Shown: positions 53,959 through 61,998 of the stretch, piece by piece
Numbering within the stretch: position 1 is the stretch's first letter
Layout of the letters: every line of letters begins with the position of its first letter
Position numbers and translations under genes: made by a program
NCBI GenBank assembly: GCA_002382735.1
Contig: DFZN01000071.1
Span: 62,001 to 126,000, forward strand
Source: a bacterium UBP11_UBA4055
GTDB lineage: Bacteria; UBA4055
Length of the DNA: 64,000 nt
Direction of reading: 5' to 3'
The notes under the pieces: generated by a model
The model's input: only the letters and a program-made list of their open reading frames with translations
Database searches by the model: none
Told to the model about the DNA's origin: nothing

Positions 53959-54012
53959 GAGCGGATTTTTCCCTTCCCTGCGCTAGTAGGAGGCCTAAGG
54001 GTCAGTCCGCTC
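53959..54012 (-). ncRNA. Structured element resembling part of a TPP riboswitch
   Basis: Arms GAGCGGA (53959-53965) and TCCGCTC (54006-54012) close a hairpin. On the minus strand the inside reads CTGACCCTTAGGCC and then CTACTAGCGCAGGGAAGG. These resemble the CTGACCCTT and TACTAGCGCAGGGAAG stretches of the thi box, but the central region that normally lies between them is shortened. No gene lies downstream on that strand, only the terminator and the end of the GH13 gene. It could be a decayed riboswitch, a coincidental match or a dispersed palindrome. Confidence 0.3.
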
Positions 54013-54103
54013 ATTTTGCCTGAATTCTATTTCAAATCTCAACTGTAATTTAACGCTCTTATATTAGCATAATATTAAAGCTTAATCAGAATTCTGTTAA
54101 ATC

Positions 54104-54695
54104 TTAGAACTTAACTTTCGAAACGATCCCGACCCTCATCTGAGAATCTTCCGCATCCGAACCCTTTGTGGTAGCAGGTCCCGGCATGAACATCGCGAAA
54201 TACGGCTCAAGCGTCATTTTTTCGAATGCTTTTATCTTCGAGCTCAAAGAGATCTCCATTCCGATCAGCAAGACCGTAGAGACCGGCAGTAACATCGGGG
54301 GTTATTTTGTATGAAGCGTCGATATTGAAAAGCCTTTCCGCAAAACCGCACGCCGCCCCACCCACGCCCTTTTCGCTTTCATCTTTAGGAATATAGTAGG
54401 CTGAGTCGAAATAAAGCTGATTGTACCTGCCTGAATATTTCATACCGGCAATATCGTCCTCGAATATCAGCGACTGAGGGTCTTTGTGCCCCATGATACC
54501 GAACCACGGCCTTAATCGCATATCGGTGTACCTGAACATTGTTTGAGTATCGGCGTCCCATGTTGTTTTCATTGTGTAGCTTTCCATTCTTCCCACGGCC
54601 TCAACGCCGCTTTTGAACTGCGCATTGGCTGAGAATACGAGCCCTAGCAGTACCAGCCCCATTCCGATCTTGATCATTATTCTTGTTTTTTTCAT
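54104..54695 (-). pseudogene. Frameshifted outer-membrane porin under Pho control
   Basis: From ATG 54695 (AAGGAGG-type site upstream) the first frame encodes a signal peptide (IKIGMGLVLLGLVFSANA) and barrel-like strands (VEAVGRMESYTMKTTWD, KYSGRYNQLYFDSAYYI, FNIDASYKITPDVTAGLYGL), then ends out of frame near 54207. In another frame, from about 54290 to the TAA at 54104, the sequence continues as strands KMTLEPYFAMFMPGP and MRVGIVSKVKF, ending in Phe as outer-membrane barrels do. The gene therefore carries a frameshift near 54240-54290. At about 197 codons it is also short for a porin, so a deletion in the middle is likely. It is preceded by a Pho box with the same layout as pstS. Confidence 0.75.
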
Positions 54696-54726
54696 TCAGT
54701 TTCCTCCTTGTTAGATTTTTGTTTGT

Positions 54727-54782
54727 AATATCGTTCTGTTAAATTAGAAGAAAACTAAGATAGAGTTAATTTTTTGTTAGAA
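54727..54782 (-). promoter_or_regulatory. Pho box and -10 of the porin remnant
   Basis: On the minus strand four 11-bp units run from 54782 to 54739: TTCTAACAAAA, AATTAACTCTA, TCTTAGTTTTC, TTCTAATTTAA. After 6 bp comes GATATT (54727-54732). The stretch downstream (GATATTACAAACAAAAA, then CTAACAAGGAGG) is strikingly close to that of the pst promoter, including the leader before the ribosome site. Confidence 0.75.
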
Positions 54783-54798
54783 ATGCTTTTATCACAAC

Positions 54799-54836
54799 AA
54801 AAAACCCCCCTAAGTGTATATTCAGGAAGGTTTTTC
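54799..54836 (-). terminator. Terminator after the secreted PHP/PKD gene
   Basis: Left arm AAAAAACCCCCCT and right arm AGGAAGGTTTTT (with G-T pairs) form a stem of about 12 bp with a loop of about 12 bases. On the minus strand it ends in TTTTTT. It lies about 75 bp after the 54911 stop and could also work on the plus strand. Confidence 0.65.
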
Positions 54837-54910
54837 GTGAGGAGATGTTGTTGAGAAAGAAATTTACGAAACTATTATTAGCAGCTTATTATCGCCTTTT
54901 TAGAATATCG

Positions 54911-56917
54911 TTATTTCGTAGCATTCTTAGCAACTATGTAATAGAATTTCTTTGCATCATTATATGGTGTAACATACTGATTTGTGGCAACATTAGCTTC
55001 GAAAGCGAACCCGCTGTATGGATCGTTCGATGAATAAACATCGTAGCTTGTCGCGTCAGCAGAAATAGCCCAGTCGATTACGAGTTCTGTCCCGGATATG
55101 CTTGTTACTACATTTGCAGGAATTACCGGTATGATCATTTCAGGTACAGTATATTCAACTATCAGCTTAGGGGGATATCCTCCCTCATAAGGATCAGCGA
55201 CCCTTTCATCTGCGTCGCTATCGTCTTTCCAGAAAATACAGGTCATGCTGTTGCCGCTTGACCATCCGGCTCTGTCAACTACCTCCTGAACTACTGAGGA
55301 CATATCGGGAAAATTATACACAGTTTCAGCAGTCCATGAAGGCGGGTTCGTCCAAGTAACCGAGTTGGTTGTTTTAGTCCTTGATGAAAGATTCCATGCG
55401 CTTGTGGTGAAAGCCGGCGAATCGTCAATGTCTTCTGCGGCATATTTAATATGGTTAAGCGTCCTGGTATCCGATTCGTCAGCTCTGACTTCAAGATACG
55501 CCGAAGTAATTGTTGCTCCCTGCGGAATGTTGACTACCTGGAACCTGATGCCGACCTGCTGATTTCCGGAATCGTCGCAAAATTCAAGGTCAGAACTGTC
55601 CATATACATACTGCCATCAGCCATGAACTGCTCGACATCGTCGGAACCGGAAATCACTGATACAGAGATCGAAGCAGTATTAGTGACGGTTATATATCCT
55701 GTCTTCGATTCGGAATCCTGACCGTAAGCATTAGTGACGGTAAGTGAAACATCATAAGTCCCCGATGCATTCCAGACGACTGAAGGATCTTTTTCAGTGC
55801 TGCTTGAAGGATTTCCGCCTGTAAATGTCCATGACCATGAAGTAGGATTATTCGTCGAAAGATCAGAAAAATTCACAGTCTGACCTATTCCTACACTGAC
55901 ATCATCTGCAGAGAAATCGGCAACGGGCGGGGTCGTAGTCATTGTGACAAAACCGAATGGTTGAGTATAAGATGATCCGTTAGAGTTGTCCAGAACGGCT
56001 CTTACGAAAGGCTGGTCTGTATAAGAGGAGTAGTCGAAAGTCGTCCCTGAGCCTACTGTGGTAGTTCCCGCTCCTATCCATGTTATGCTTGCATAGTTCG
56101 TGGCGTTGAGAGTGATTGTCTTATTGACATCGTCAACAGTTATTCCGCTTATTCTCGGAACAATTGCAGATCCGTTCCCTGACGGTTCATAACAGAAATA
56201 GGAAGCTCCGTTATCCATACAGTCGATCAGATCACTCTGTGTAAGCGCAGGCATAAGCATGAACTGGTAATTATGGTAGAGATGAGACATCGTATGCATG
56301 TCATCGTTCGAGTAACCCCAGACAAGCTTCCCTTCAGTGGGAAAGAAATTCTCATTTATATTATCCCAAAGCTGTCTGTCAGCGGGATACCTGTCCCCCT
56401 GATTATAAACCTCAAGTCCTACATTTGTAGGGTAATCTCTATACCAAGGAATATACCATGCCCAGTCGTCAGGGGTATAATACCTTCCGGGATGGTTAAT
56501 ATGGGACCTTCCGCCGTTTGATTCTACATTGGGAATTCCCTGTTCCAGAGTTGCCGATGTTACCGTAAAATTGAAAAATCCGTTGTCATGGTGGCTGTTG
56601 GAAAATTCATCACCCCTGACTCCGAGCATTCCGAGTGATTCCGGAGTAGGTGCTCCGTATGCGTCCCATGGCCAAAGCACAAAATTATGATCTGTCATGG
56701 CCAGAATATCATAGTTCGCGTTTGCGTAGGCATTTATGACCGTGCTTGGTGATTCTGAACCGTCACTGTAAGTCGTGTGTGTGTGAAAATTCGCTTTGTA
56801 CTGGTTGTAAGTTGACCAGTTTATGTCAGCGTAAGGGTTCTGAACAAGACTCACAACAGTCTGTCCTAAGAGCGACATTATGATACCGAGTATCAGCACT
56901 GCTATCATTTTTTTCAT
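54911..56917 (-). CDS. Secreted PHP-domain protein with PKD, DNRLRE-like and Fn3-like tail domains
   Basis: A 668-residue exported protein (signal MIAVLILGIIMSLLGQTVVS). Residues ~30-250 are a PHP-type phosphoesterase domain (YKANFHTHTTYSDGSESPS, LAMTDHNFV, GDEFSNSH, HINHPGRYY, WGYSNDDMH), with the HxH and other metal ligands present. Then a beta-sandwich, a PKD domain (VADFSADDVSVGIGQTVNFS) around residue 330, a DNRLRE-like domain (VGIRFQVVNIPQGATITSAY) and an Fn3-like C-terminal ~70 residues ending AKKFYYIVAKNATK. It may release phosphate from extracellular phosphoesters. It is preceded by a five-unit Pho box. Confidence 0.85.
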   Translation of the reverse strand: MKKMIAVLILGIIMSLLGQTVVSLVQNPYADINWSTYNQYKANFHTHTTYSDGSESPSTVINAYANANYDILAMTDHNFVLWPWDAYGAPTPESLGMLGVRGDEFSNSHHDNGFFNFTVTSATLEQGIPNVESNGGRSHINHPGRYYTPDDWAWYIPWYRDYPTNVGLEVYNQGDRYPADRQLWDNINENFFPTEGKLVWGYSNDDMHTMSHLYHNYQFMLMPALTQSDLIDCMDNGASYFCYEPSGNGSAIVPRISGITVDDVNKTITLNATNYASITWIGAGTTTVGSGTTFDYSSYTDQPFVRAVLDNSNGSSYTQPFGFVTMTTTPPVADFSADDVSVGIGQTVNFSDLSTNNPTSWSWTFTGGNPSSSTEKDPSVVWNASGTYDVSLTVTNAYGQDSESKTGYITVTNTASISVSVISGSDDVEQFMADGSMYMDSSDLEFCDDSGNQQVGIRFQVVNIPQGATITSAYLEVRADESDTRTLNHIKYAAEDIDDSPAFTTSAWNLSSRTKTTNSVTWTNPPSWTAETVYNFPDMSSVVQEVVDRAGWSSGNSMTCIFWKDDSDADERVADPYEGGYPPKLIVEYTVPEMIIPVIPANVVTSISGTELVIDWAISADATSYDVYSSNDPYSGFAFEANVATNQYVTPYNDAKKFYYIVAKNATK

Positions 56918-56969
56918 TTTTCCTCCTCAGTTTTTTTACATTTTTTAATTCATGAGCTTTGGCGACGAT

Positions 56970-57036
56970 AAGTTAGCACCCTAATGTTAAAATAATATTG
57001 AAAGCGATTTAGAAATGAATGAAATTATAGTTAGCA
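56970..57036 (-). promoter_or_regulatory. Pho box and -10 of the secreted PHP protein
   Basis: On the minus strand five 11-bp units run from 57036 to 56982: TGCTAACTATA, ATTTCATTCAT, TTCTAAATCGC, TTTCAATATTA, TTTTAACATTA. After 6 bp lies TAACTT (56970-56975), a weak -10. The first, third and fifth units hold the CTAAC/CTAAA/TTAAC core at exact 22-bp distances. Confidence 0.6.
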
Positions 57037-57146
57037 TACCATTTTCATCATTTTTAAATAAAACCTGAAAAAACTGCGTTGACGGATTTATCGTCGTAGA
57101 GACAGACAAGATGATAAAGAATAAAAAAGGCCGTTATTTTAAGCAC

Positions 57147-57246
57147 AACTAACAGTATTTTATTACAAAACACACAATTAATTAACAGACAAATAACAGC
57201 AATCTAAATTTAAATCAATATACTATTAACATTGGCAACGCACATT
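57147..57246 (+). promoter_or_regulatory. Extended Pho box (eight 11-bp units) of the TonB receptor operon
   Basis: Eight units run in register from 57147 to 57234: AACTAACAGTA, TTTTATTACAA, AACACACAATT, AATTAACAGAC, AAATAACAGCA, ATCTAAATTTA, AATCAATATAC, TATTAACATTG. Five carry the CTAAC/TTAAC/ATAAC/CTAAA core in phase. After 6 bp lies CACATT (57241-57246), a poor -10 that keeps the ATT end shared with the other boxes. With the opposing box at 56982-57036, this ~360-bp intergenic region drives two divergent units. Confidence 0.7.
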
Positions 57247-57274
57247 ACATATGAAAATTTTACGAGGAGAGTAA

Positions 57275-60259
57275 ATGAAAACATTTTTAAAGGGAGGCAG
57301 GTTGAGAAAGATATTTCTGCTTCTTATGATCACAGCTCTGACAGGAGCATTCGGGCAAAGGCTGCAGTACGGAAAGATCAGGGGGACTGTCGTCGATAAA
57401 GACACAAATGAGCCTGTAATTGACGCCAATGTGTATCTGACGAGCGCAAAGGAAGAAAAGAACATCGGTACTGCTACTGATGAAAAGGGCGAATACATCA
57501 TTAATTACATCCCTTTCGGGGATTACGCCCTTATCTCTGAATGTATCGGCTACAAGAAAGTAGTGATAAAGGATTTCAAGGTCTTTTACGCTGACTACAG
57601 GGATGTGGACATAACGATGGAACAGGATGTAATAGCATTAAGCGAACTCTCTGTATCCGTAGAAGCAATAAAAACCGCTAAAGAGATGCAGCTGACAAAA
57701 AGACAGATGGAAGTGAAGATAGTTGACGCTATAAGCGCTGAGGAAATGTCATCCTACGGTTCCAGCGACGCCGCAAGCGCCATGAAGCATGTGACAGGCG
57801 CAAGCGTGGAGGGCGGAAAATATGTATATGTGAGAGGTTTGGGAAACAGATATTCAACAGTACATTTGAACGGGATAGAGCTTCCTTCAGCTGATCCGGA
57901 TGAGAACTCATTTCAGCTTGACCTTGTTTCCTCGAGCGTTATGGATGATATCGCCACATCAAAATCATTTACGCCGGACAAGCCCGGAAACTTTGCGGGC
58001 GGACTTATTGACATTTCAACTAAGAGCCTTGAATCTGAAGATATGCTTAAAGTCTCCAGTTCCGGAGGCTACAATACGAATTCAAGCTTGAACGATTACC
58101 TTACATATGAGGGCGGAGATACGGACTGGCTTGCTTATGATGACGGCACAAGAGATATTCCGCAAGAGCTCTCAGAAGCAGACCTTAAAGAACTTGTGGC
58201 GATTCCGGTGATAAGCTCGACAAACGACAGTATCAGGCTCGCTCAGACTGCTCAGGTTATGGAACTTCATCATCTGTCAAAGTCTTTCAATAATATAATG
58301 GTGCCCGAAAAGAAGAAAGCTCCTGTAAATCAGAGCTACGGATTGAGCTACGGCAAGAAATTAAAATTCAGGTCGGAAAGCTTTCTCGATATAGTCTCGA
58401 CTTTAAAATATTCCAGAAAATTCGATGCGTACGAAGACGGAATAATAAATAACTATGTTCTCACGGGAGATTCGGTATCTGAACTTCATAATGAACTCGC
58501 TTTCACGGAAGCGAACGGAGAGGAAAATATCGATATCAACGGTTTATTGAACTTTCAGTACCGGATCGACAAATACCATGATATCTACTTCAATACGATG
58601 TTCACTCAGAGCGCGACAGATATAGCGAGAGAGATATCCGGTCATTACTACGACGGCAATATCGATCCTGAGAGTGTTTATGAGACGAGAGTTCTAAAAT
58701 GGATCGAAAGGCAGCTGGTCACCAATCAGCTCAGAGGAAATCACACTTTTACAAAATTATTCGAGACAAAGGTTGACTGGAACGGAACATACAGCACGAC
58801 TAACCAGGACGAGCCTGATACAAGGTTCTTCAGCGATCACTACAGCATGGAATATGATATTAATGTATATGAAGACGAAGATACAGGCGATATGGTCACT
58901 GATACATTAGGTACTTACAGAAATTATATGATAACTCCTTCGCTTTACAAACAGCCCTCACGATATTTCAGGGAAATGAATGAGGAAAGTTATAATTTCG
59001 ATCTTAAGATCACTGTGCCTTTCAGCCTCTACAGGAACGGCGACTCAAAATTCAAGACAGGTGCTTATTTTTCTAAAAAGGACAGAACTTTCAGAGAGAA
59101 AGTCTATCAGATAACCAATCAGGAACAGCTTGCCTATAACGATTACGGTGCTGATCCTTACAGCTACTTCTCGGACGGTATGGGTATTATTGATATAAGG
59201 CCGCTCGGAACATCAAATGTGCGATATACCTGGGGTAATTACCTCGTTGACGCGTCTGAAAAGAGATCCAATTACGACGGGCATCAGAATATTAATGCGT
59301 TTTTTGCTATGACCGAACTTCCCGTTTTTGACAGGCTCAGTCTGACCGCGGGAGCAAGATATGAAATGACGGATATGGAAGCTGCTACTCAGGATTCCAC
59401 TTACGAGCAGGGTAAGATAAAAGAGAACGATCTTCTTCCCGCCGCTATACTGAACTACAATCTTTTCGATAATATGATCGCAAAATTCTCCTACGGCAGA
59501 ACTCTTGCCAGACCTTCCATAAGAGAGCTTGCTCCGTTCCCGTCAATTGATTTCGCCGGCGGATTTTTCTTTACCGGCAACGCCGATCTTAAAAGAACTC
59601 TGATCGACAATTACGACCTCAGGTTCGATTTCTATGAAAGGCCCGGAGAGATATGGTCTGTGAGCTTATACTATAAATATTTCAAGTATCCGATCGAGAA
59701 AGCCTTTATAAATGACAATAAGGAAACCCAGTATCAGAATGTGGACAGGGCGACTGCAAAAGGTCTCGAGCTTGAAATAAGAAAAGACCTTGATCAGCTT
59801 CATCCGATGCTTAAATATTTCTTCGTATCAACCAACTTTTCATATATTATTTCAGAGGTTAAGATACCTGATTCCGAAATGGCCGCTATCCTTATCGCTG
59901 ATCCTGATGCCGACGATACCAGGCCGCTCCAGGGGCAGCCTGAATACATATTCAACTTTTATCTCCAGTACTTTAACAGGGACACAGAAACGAACGCAAG
60001 TATAAATTACAACCTTACTGGAGAAAAACTTTCCGAGAACAGCAAGGGCGGAACACCGGATATCTTTGAACTTCCGAAACACAATGTCGGGCTGTCGTTA
60101 AATCAGAAATTCTTGAAAAATTACAGCGTGAGTTTCAGCATAGACAACATCCTGAATTCTCCGGTTGAGAAGGTTTATCATTTTGACGGAAAGGATTATA
60201 TATTCAGTAAATACAAAAAAGGAAGTGAATACTCTCTATCAATCACCTATTCACTGTAA
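57275..60259 (+). CDS. TonB-dependent outer-membrane receptor
   Basis: A 994-residue protein with a signal peptide (KIFLLLMITALTGAFG), a carboxypeptidase-like regulatory domain (KIRGTVVDKDTNEPVIDANV to ~120), a plug domain (ISAEEMSSYGSSDAASAMKH, VRGLGNRYSTVHLNGIELPS) and a beta barrel ending GSEYSLSITYSL. It resembles SusC-like and oxidised-substrate TonB receptors. The GAGGAG site precedes the ATG. Under the eight-unit Pho box it is likely induced by phosphate limitation, perhaps to import an organic phosphate or a phosphorylated polymer; the ligand is unknown. The next gene starts 25 bp later. Confidence 0.9.
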   Translation: MKTFLKGGRLRKIFLLLMITALTGAFGQRLQYGKIRGTVVDKDTNEPVIDANVYLTSAKEEKNIGTATDEKGEYIINYIPFGDYALISECIGYKKVVIKDFKVFYADYRDVDITMEQDVIALSELSVSVEAIKTAKEMQLTKRQMEVKIVDAISAEEMSSYGSSDAASAMKHVTGASVEGGKYVYVRGLGNRYSTVHLNGIELPSADPDENSFQLDLVSSSVMDDIATSKSFTPDKPGNFAGGLIDISTKSLESEDMLKVSSSGGYNTNSSLNDYLTYEGGDTDWLAYDDGTRDIPQELSEADLKELVAIPVISSTNDSIRLAQTAQVMELHHLSKSFNNIMVPEKKKAPVNQSYGLSYGKKLKFRSESFLDIVSTLKYSRKFDAYEDGIINNYVLTGDSVSELHNELAFTEANGEENIDINGLLNFQYRIDKYHDIYFNTMFTQSATDIAREISGHYYDGNIDPESVYETRVLKWIERQLVTNQLRGNHTFTKLFETKVDWNGTYSTTNQDEPDTRFFSDHYSMEYDINVYEDEDTGDMVTDTLGTYRNYMITPSLYKQPSRYFREMNEESYNFDLKITVPFSLYRNGDSKFKTGAYFSKKDRTFREKVYQITNQEQLAYNDYGADPYSYFSDGMGIIDIRPLGTSNVRYTWGNYLVDASEKRSNYDGHQNINAFFAMTELPVFDRLSLTAGARYEMTDMEAATQDSTYEQGKIKENDLLPAAILNYNLFDNMIAKFSYGRTLARPSIRELAPFPSIDFAGGFFFTGNADLKRTLIDNYDLRFDFYERPGEIWSVSLYYKYFKYPIEKAFINDNKETQYQNVDRATAKGLELEIRKDLDQLHPMLKYFFVSTNFSYIISEVKIPDSEMAAILIADPDADDTRPLQGQPEYIFNFYLQYFNRDTETNASINYNLTGEKLSENSKGGTPDIFELPKHNVGLSLNQKFLKNYSVSFSIDNILNSPVEKVYHFDGKDYIFSKYKKGSEYSLSITYSL

Positions 60260-60284
60260 AACAAAAACAAAACAAGGAGGAAAA

Positions 60285-61835
60285 ATGAAAAAACTGGTAA
60301 TGCTCGTCATGGTAGCGGCTTTAAGCCTGCTTTCTGCGGCGGACATATTCATTACCGATGTCGGAAACGGTACGGGAACCACTACATGGACCAGCGACAA
60401 TGTGTATTTCCTGGAAAATTTCGTCTTCGTGAATCCGGGAGATACACTGACGATCGAACCGGGAACAGTTATCAAAGGAAGATACGGAACAGGAGCTGAA
60501 GCGAGCGCGCTGATCGTAGCAAGAGGCGGTTATGGTATTTTTGAAGGTACCGAATACGCGCCTATCATTTTCACATCCGAGTACGACGACCTGTCGGCAC
60601 CTCTCGCAACAAGAGGACTGTGGGGAGGGCTTATAATCCTCGGATCAGGCGAGCTCAACTCGACTGCAAAAACAGCTATGATCGAGGGTATCCCCGAGAC
60701 TGAACCGAGAGGAGAATACGGCGGAGGATTAAACCCGGACAACACAGAAGACTCCGGTATCTACAGATACATCTCCATCCGCTACGGCGGAACTGAGATC
60801 GGAGCCGCCAACGAGATCAACGGTATGACTTTCGGCGCTGTAGGTTCAGGCACAACAGTTGACCATATCGAAGTCGCTTACAATCTTGACGACGGATACG
60901 AGTGGTTCGGCGGTACTGTCAACTGCTCTCATCTTGTAGCCGCATTCTGCGGTGACGACGATTTCGATTACGATGTGGGATTCAGAGGAAAAGGTCAGTT
61001 CTGGTTCGCGATCAAAGACGCGACCAACGGCGGAACTTCCGGCGAGCACGACGGCGGAACCGATCCCGAGGACGGAACTCCCTACGCTATACCGTCAATC
61101 TATAATGTAACCTATATCGGATGCGGTACAGGCAGTTCCAACACAGGAAACACTGCTTTCAACATCAGAGATAATGCCGGTGCTCACTACAAGAACGGTA
61201 TTTTCACAGATTACCCGAGAACAGGAATAAAAGTGGAAGACCTCGCCAGCGGACAGGATTCAAGAACAAGATTCGAGAACGGCGACCTTACTTTCACCAA
61301 CTGTATGTGGTACGGTTATCAGTACAATACGAAAGAGAATATCTGCTCAAGCCAGACTTACACATATCCTCTTTTCGACGAAACTGCAAGAAAGAACCTG
61401 ATCTCGAATCCTCAGCTTGTGGCTATCGACAGAGGCACTAACGGTCTTTTAGACCCGAGACCCCAGTCTTCAACAGCTTCAACCGAGTATTACAGCGTTA
61501 CACCTGACGGGTTCTTTGTAACTGCTAACTACATCGGTGCTTTCGCTCCTGCGGCTAAAGGGCTCTGGACCGACGGATGGACTTATCTTGACCAGTTCGG
61601 CTACACAGCTGATGTACAGGGCGCGCCTGAAGCACCGACTTCAGTTTCCACATCGGTTTCAGGAACTGATCTTATAGTAAGCTGGAACAGTGTTCCCGGA
61701 GCTGTATCCTACACTGTTTATTCTGCTGACGAACCTTACGGAACATTCACGACGGTTACAACTGTTACCGGCACAAGCTACACTACATCAGTATCAGCAG
61801 CGAAAAAGTTCTACTATGTAAAGGCTAACAATTAA
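60285..61835 (+). CDS. Secreted beta-helix-like protein with Fn3-like tail, TonB-receptor partner
   Basis: A 516-residue protein from ATG 60285, with an AAGGAGG site 5 bases upstream; the longer frame back to 60165 is out of phase with the receptor gene and is rejected. It has a signal peptide (LVMLVMVAALSLLSAAD), then a region with repeated Gly-rich turns (EPGTVIKGRYGTGAEASALI, GLIILGSGELNS, YRYISIRYGGTEIGAANEIN, DHIEVAYNLDDGYEWFGG, HLVAAFCGDDDFDYDVGF) that suggests a beta-helix. The C-terminal ~70 residues form an Fn3-like domain ending AAKKFYYVKANN, shared with the 54911 protein. In other FCB bacteria such proteins are encoded directly after TonB receptors and may be surface-attached. The ligand is unknown. 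Confidence 0.75.
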   Translation: MKKLVMLVMVAALSLLSAADIFITDVGNGTGTTTWTSDNVYFLENFVFVNPGDTLTIEPGTVIKGRYGTGAEASALIVARGGYGIFEGTEYAPIIFTSEYDDLSAPLATRGLWGGLIILGSGELNSTAKTAMIEGIPETEPRGEYGGGLNPDNTEDSGIYRYISIRYGGTEIGAANEINGMTFGAVGSGTTVDHIEVAYNLDDGYEWFGGTVNCSHLVAAFCGDDDFDYDVGFRGKGQFWFAIKDATNGGTSGEHDGGTDPEDGTPYAIPSIYNVTYIGCGTGSSNTGNTAFNIRDNAGAHYKNGIFTDYPRTGIKVEDLASGQDSRTRFENGDLTFTNCMWYGYQYNTKENICSSQTYTYPLFDETARKNLISNPQLVAIDRGTNGLLDPRPQSSTASTEYYSVTPDGFFVTANYIGAFAPAAKGLWTDGWTYLDQFGYTADVQGAPEAPTSVSTSVSGTDLIVSWNSVPGAVSYTVYSADEPYGTFTTVTTVTGTSYTTSVSAAKKFYYVKANN

Positions 61836-61954
61836 CATTAACTAAATTCGGAGGATTATGAGGAAATGAAAACCGTAATCTAAGCCGAAGAAAGTTAAAA
61901 AAACAAAAAAAAGGGAATGCCAAACTCATGATTTGTTTCCATAACTTTCGGCGG

Positions 61955-61981
61955 AGGGGTCGCGTAAGCGCCCCTTTTTTT
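61955..61981 (+). terminator. Rho-independent terminator of the TonB receptor operon
   Basis: Stem AGGGG-CGC with GCG-CCCCT (one unpaired T) and loop GTAA, followed by seven T. It lies about 120 bp after the secreted-protein stop. Confidence 0.85.
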
Positions 61982-61998
61982 ATTTGTTAAAAAAATGA

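Noticed and set aside
60165..60284. Extension of the secreted protein upstream of ATG 60285
   Set aside because: It overlaps the TonB receptor's C-terminal codons. The ATG at 60285 has an AAGGAGG site and begins a signal peptide.
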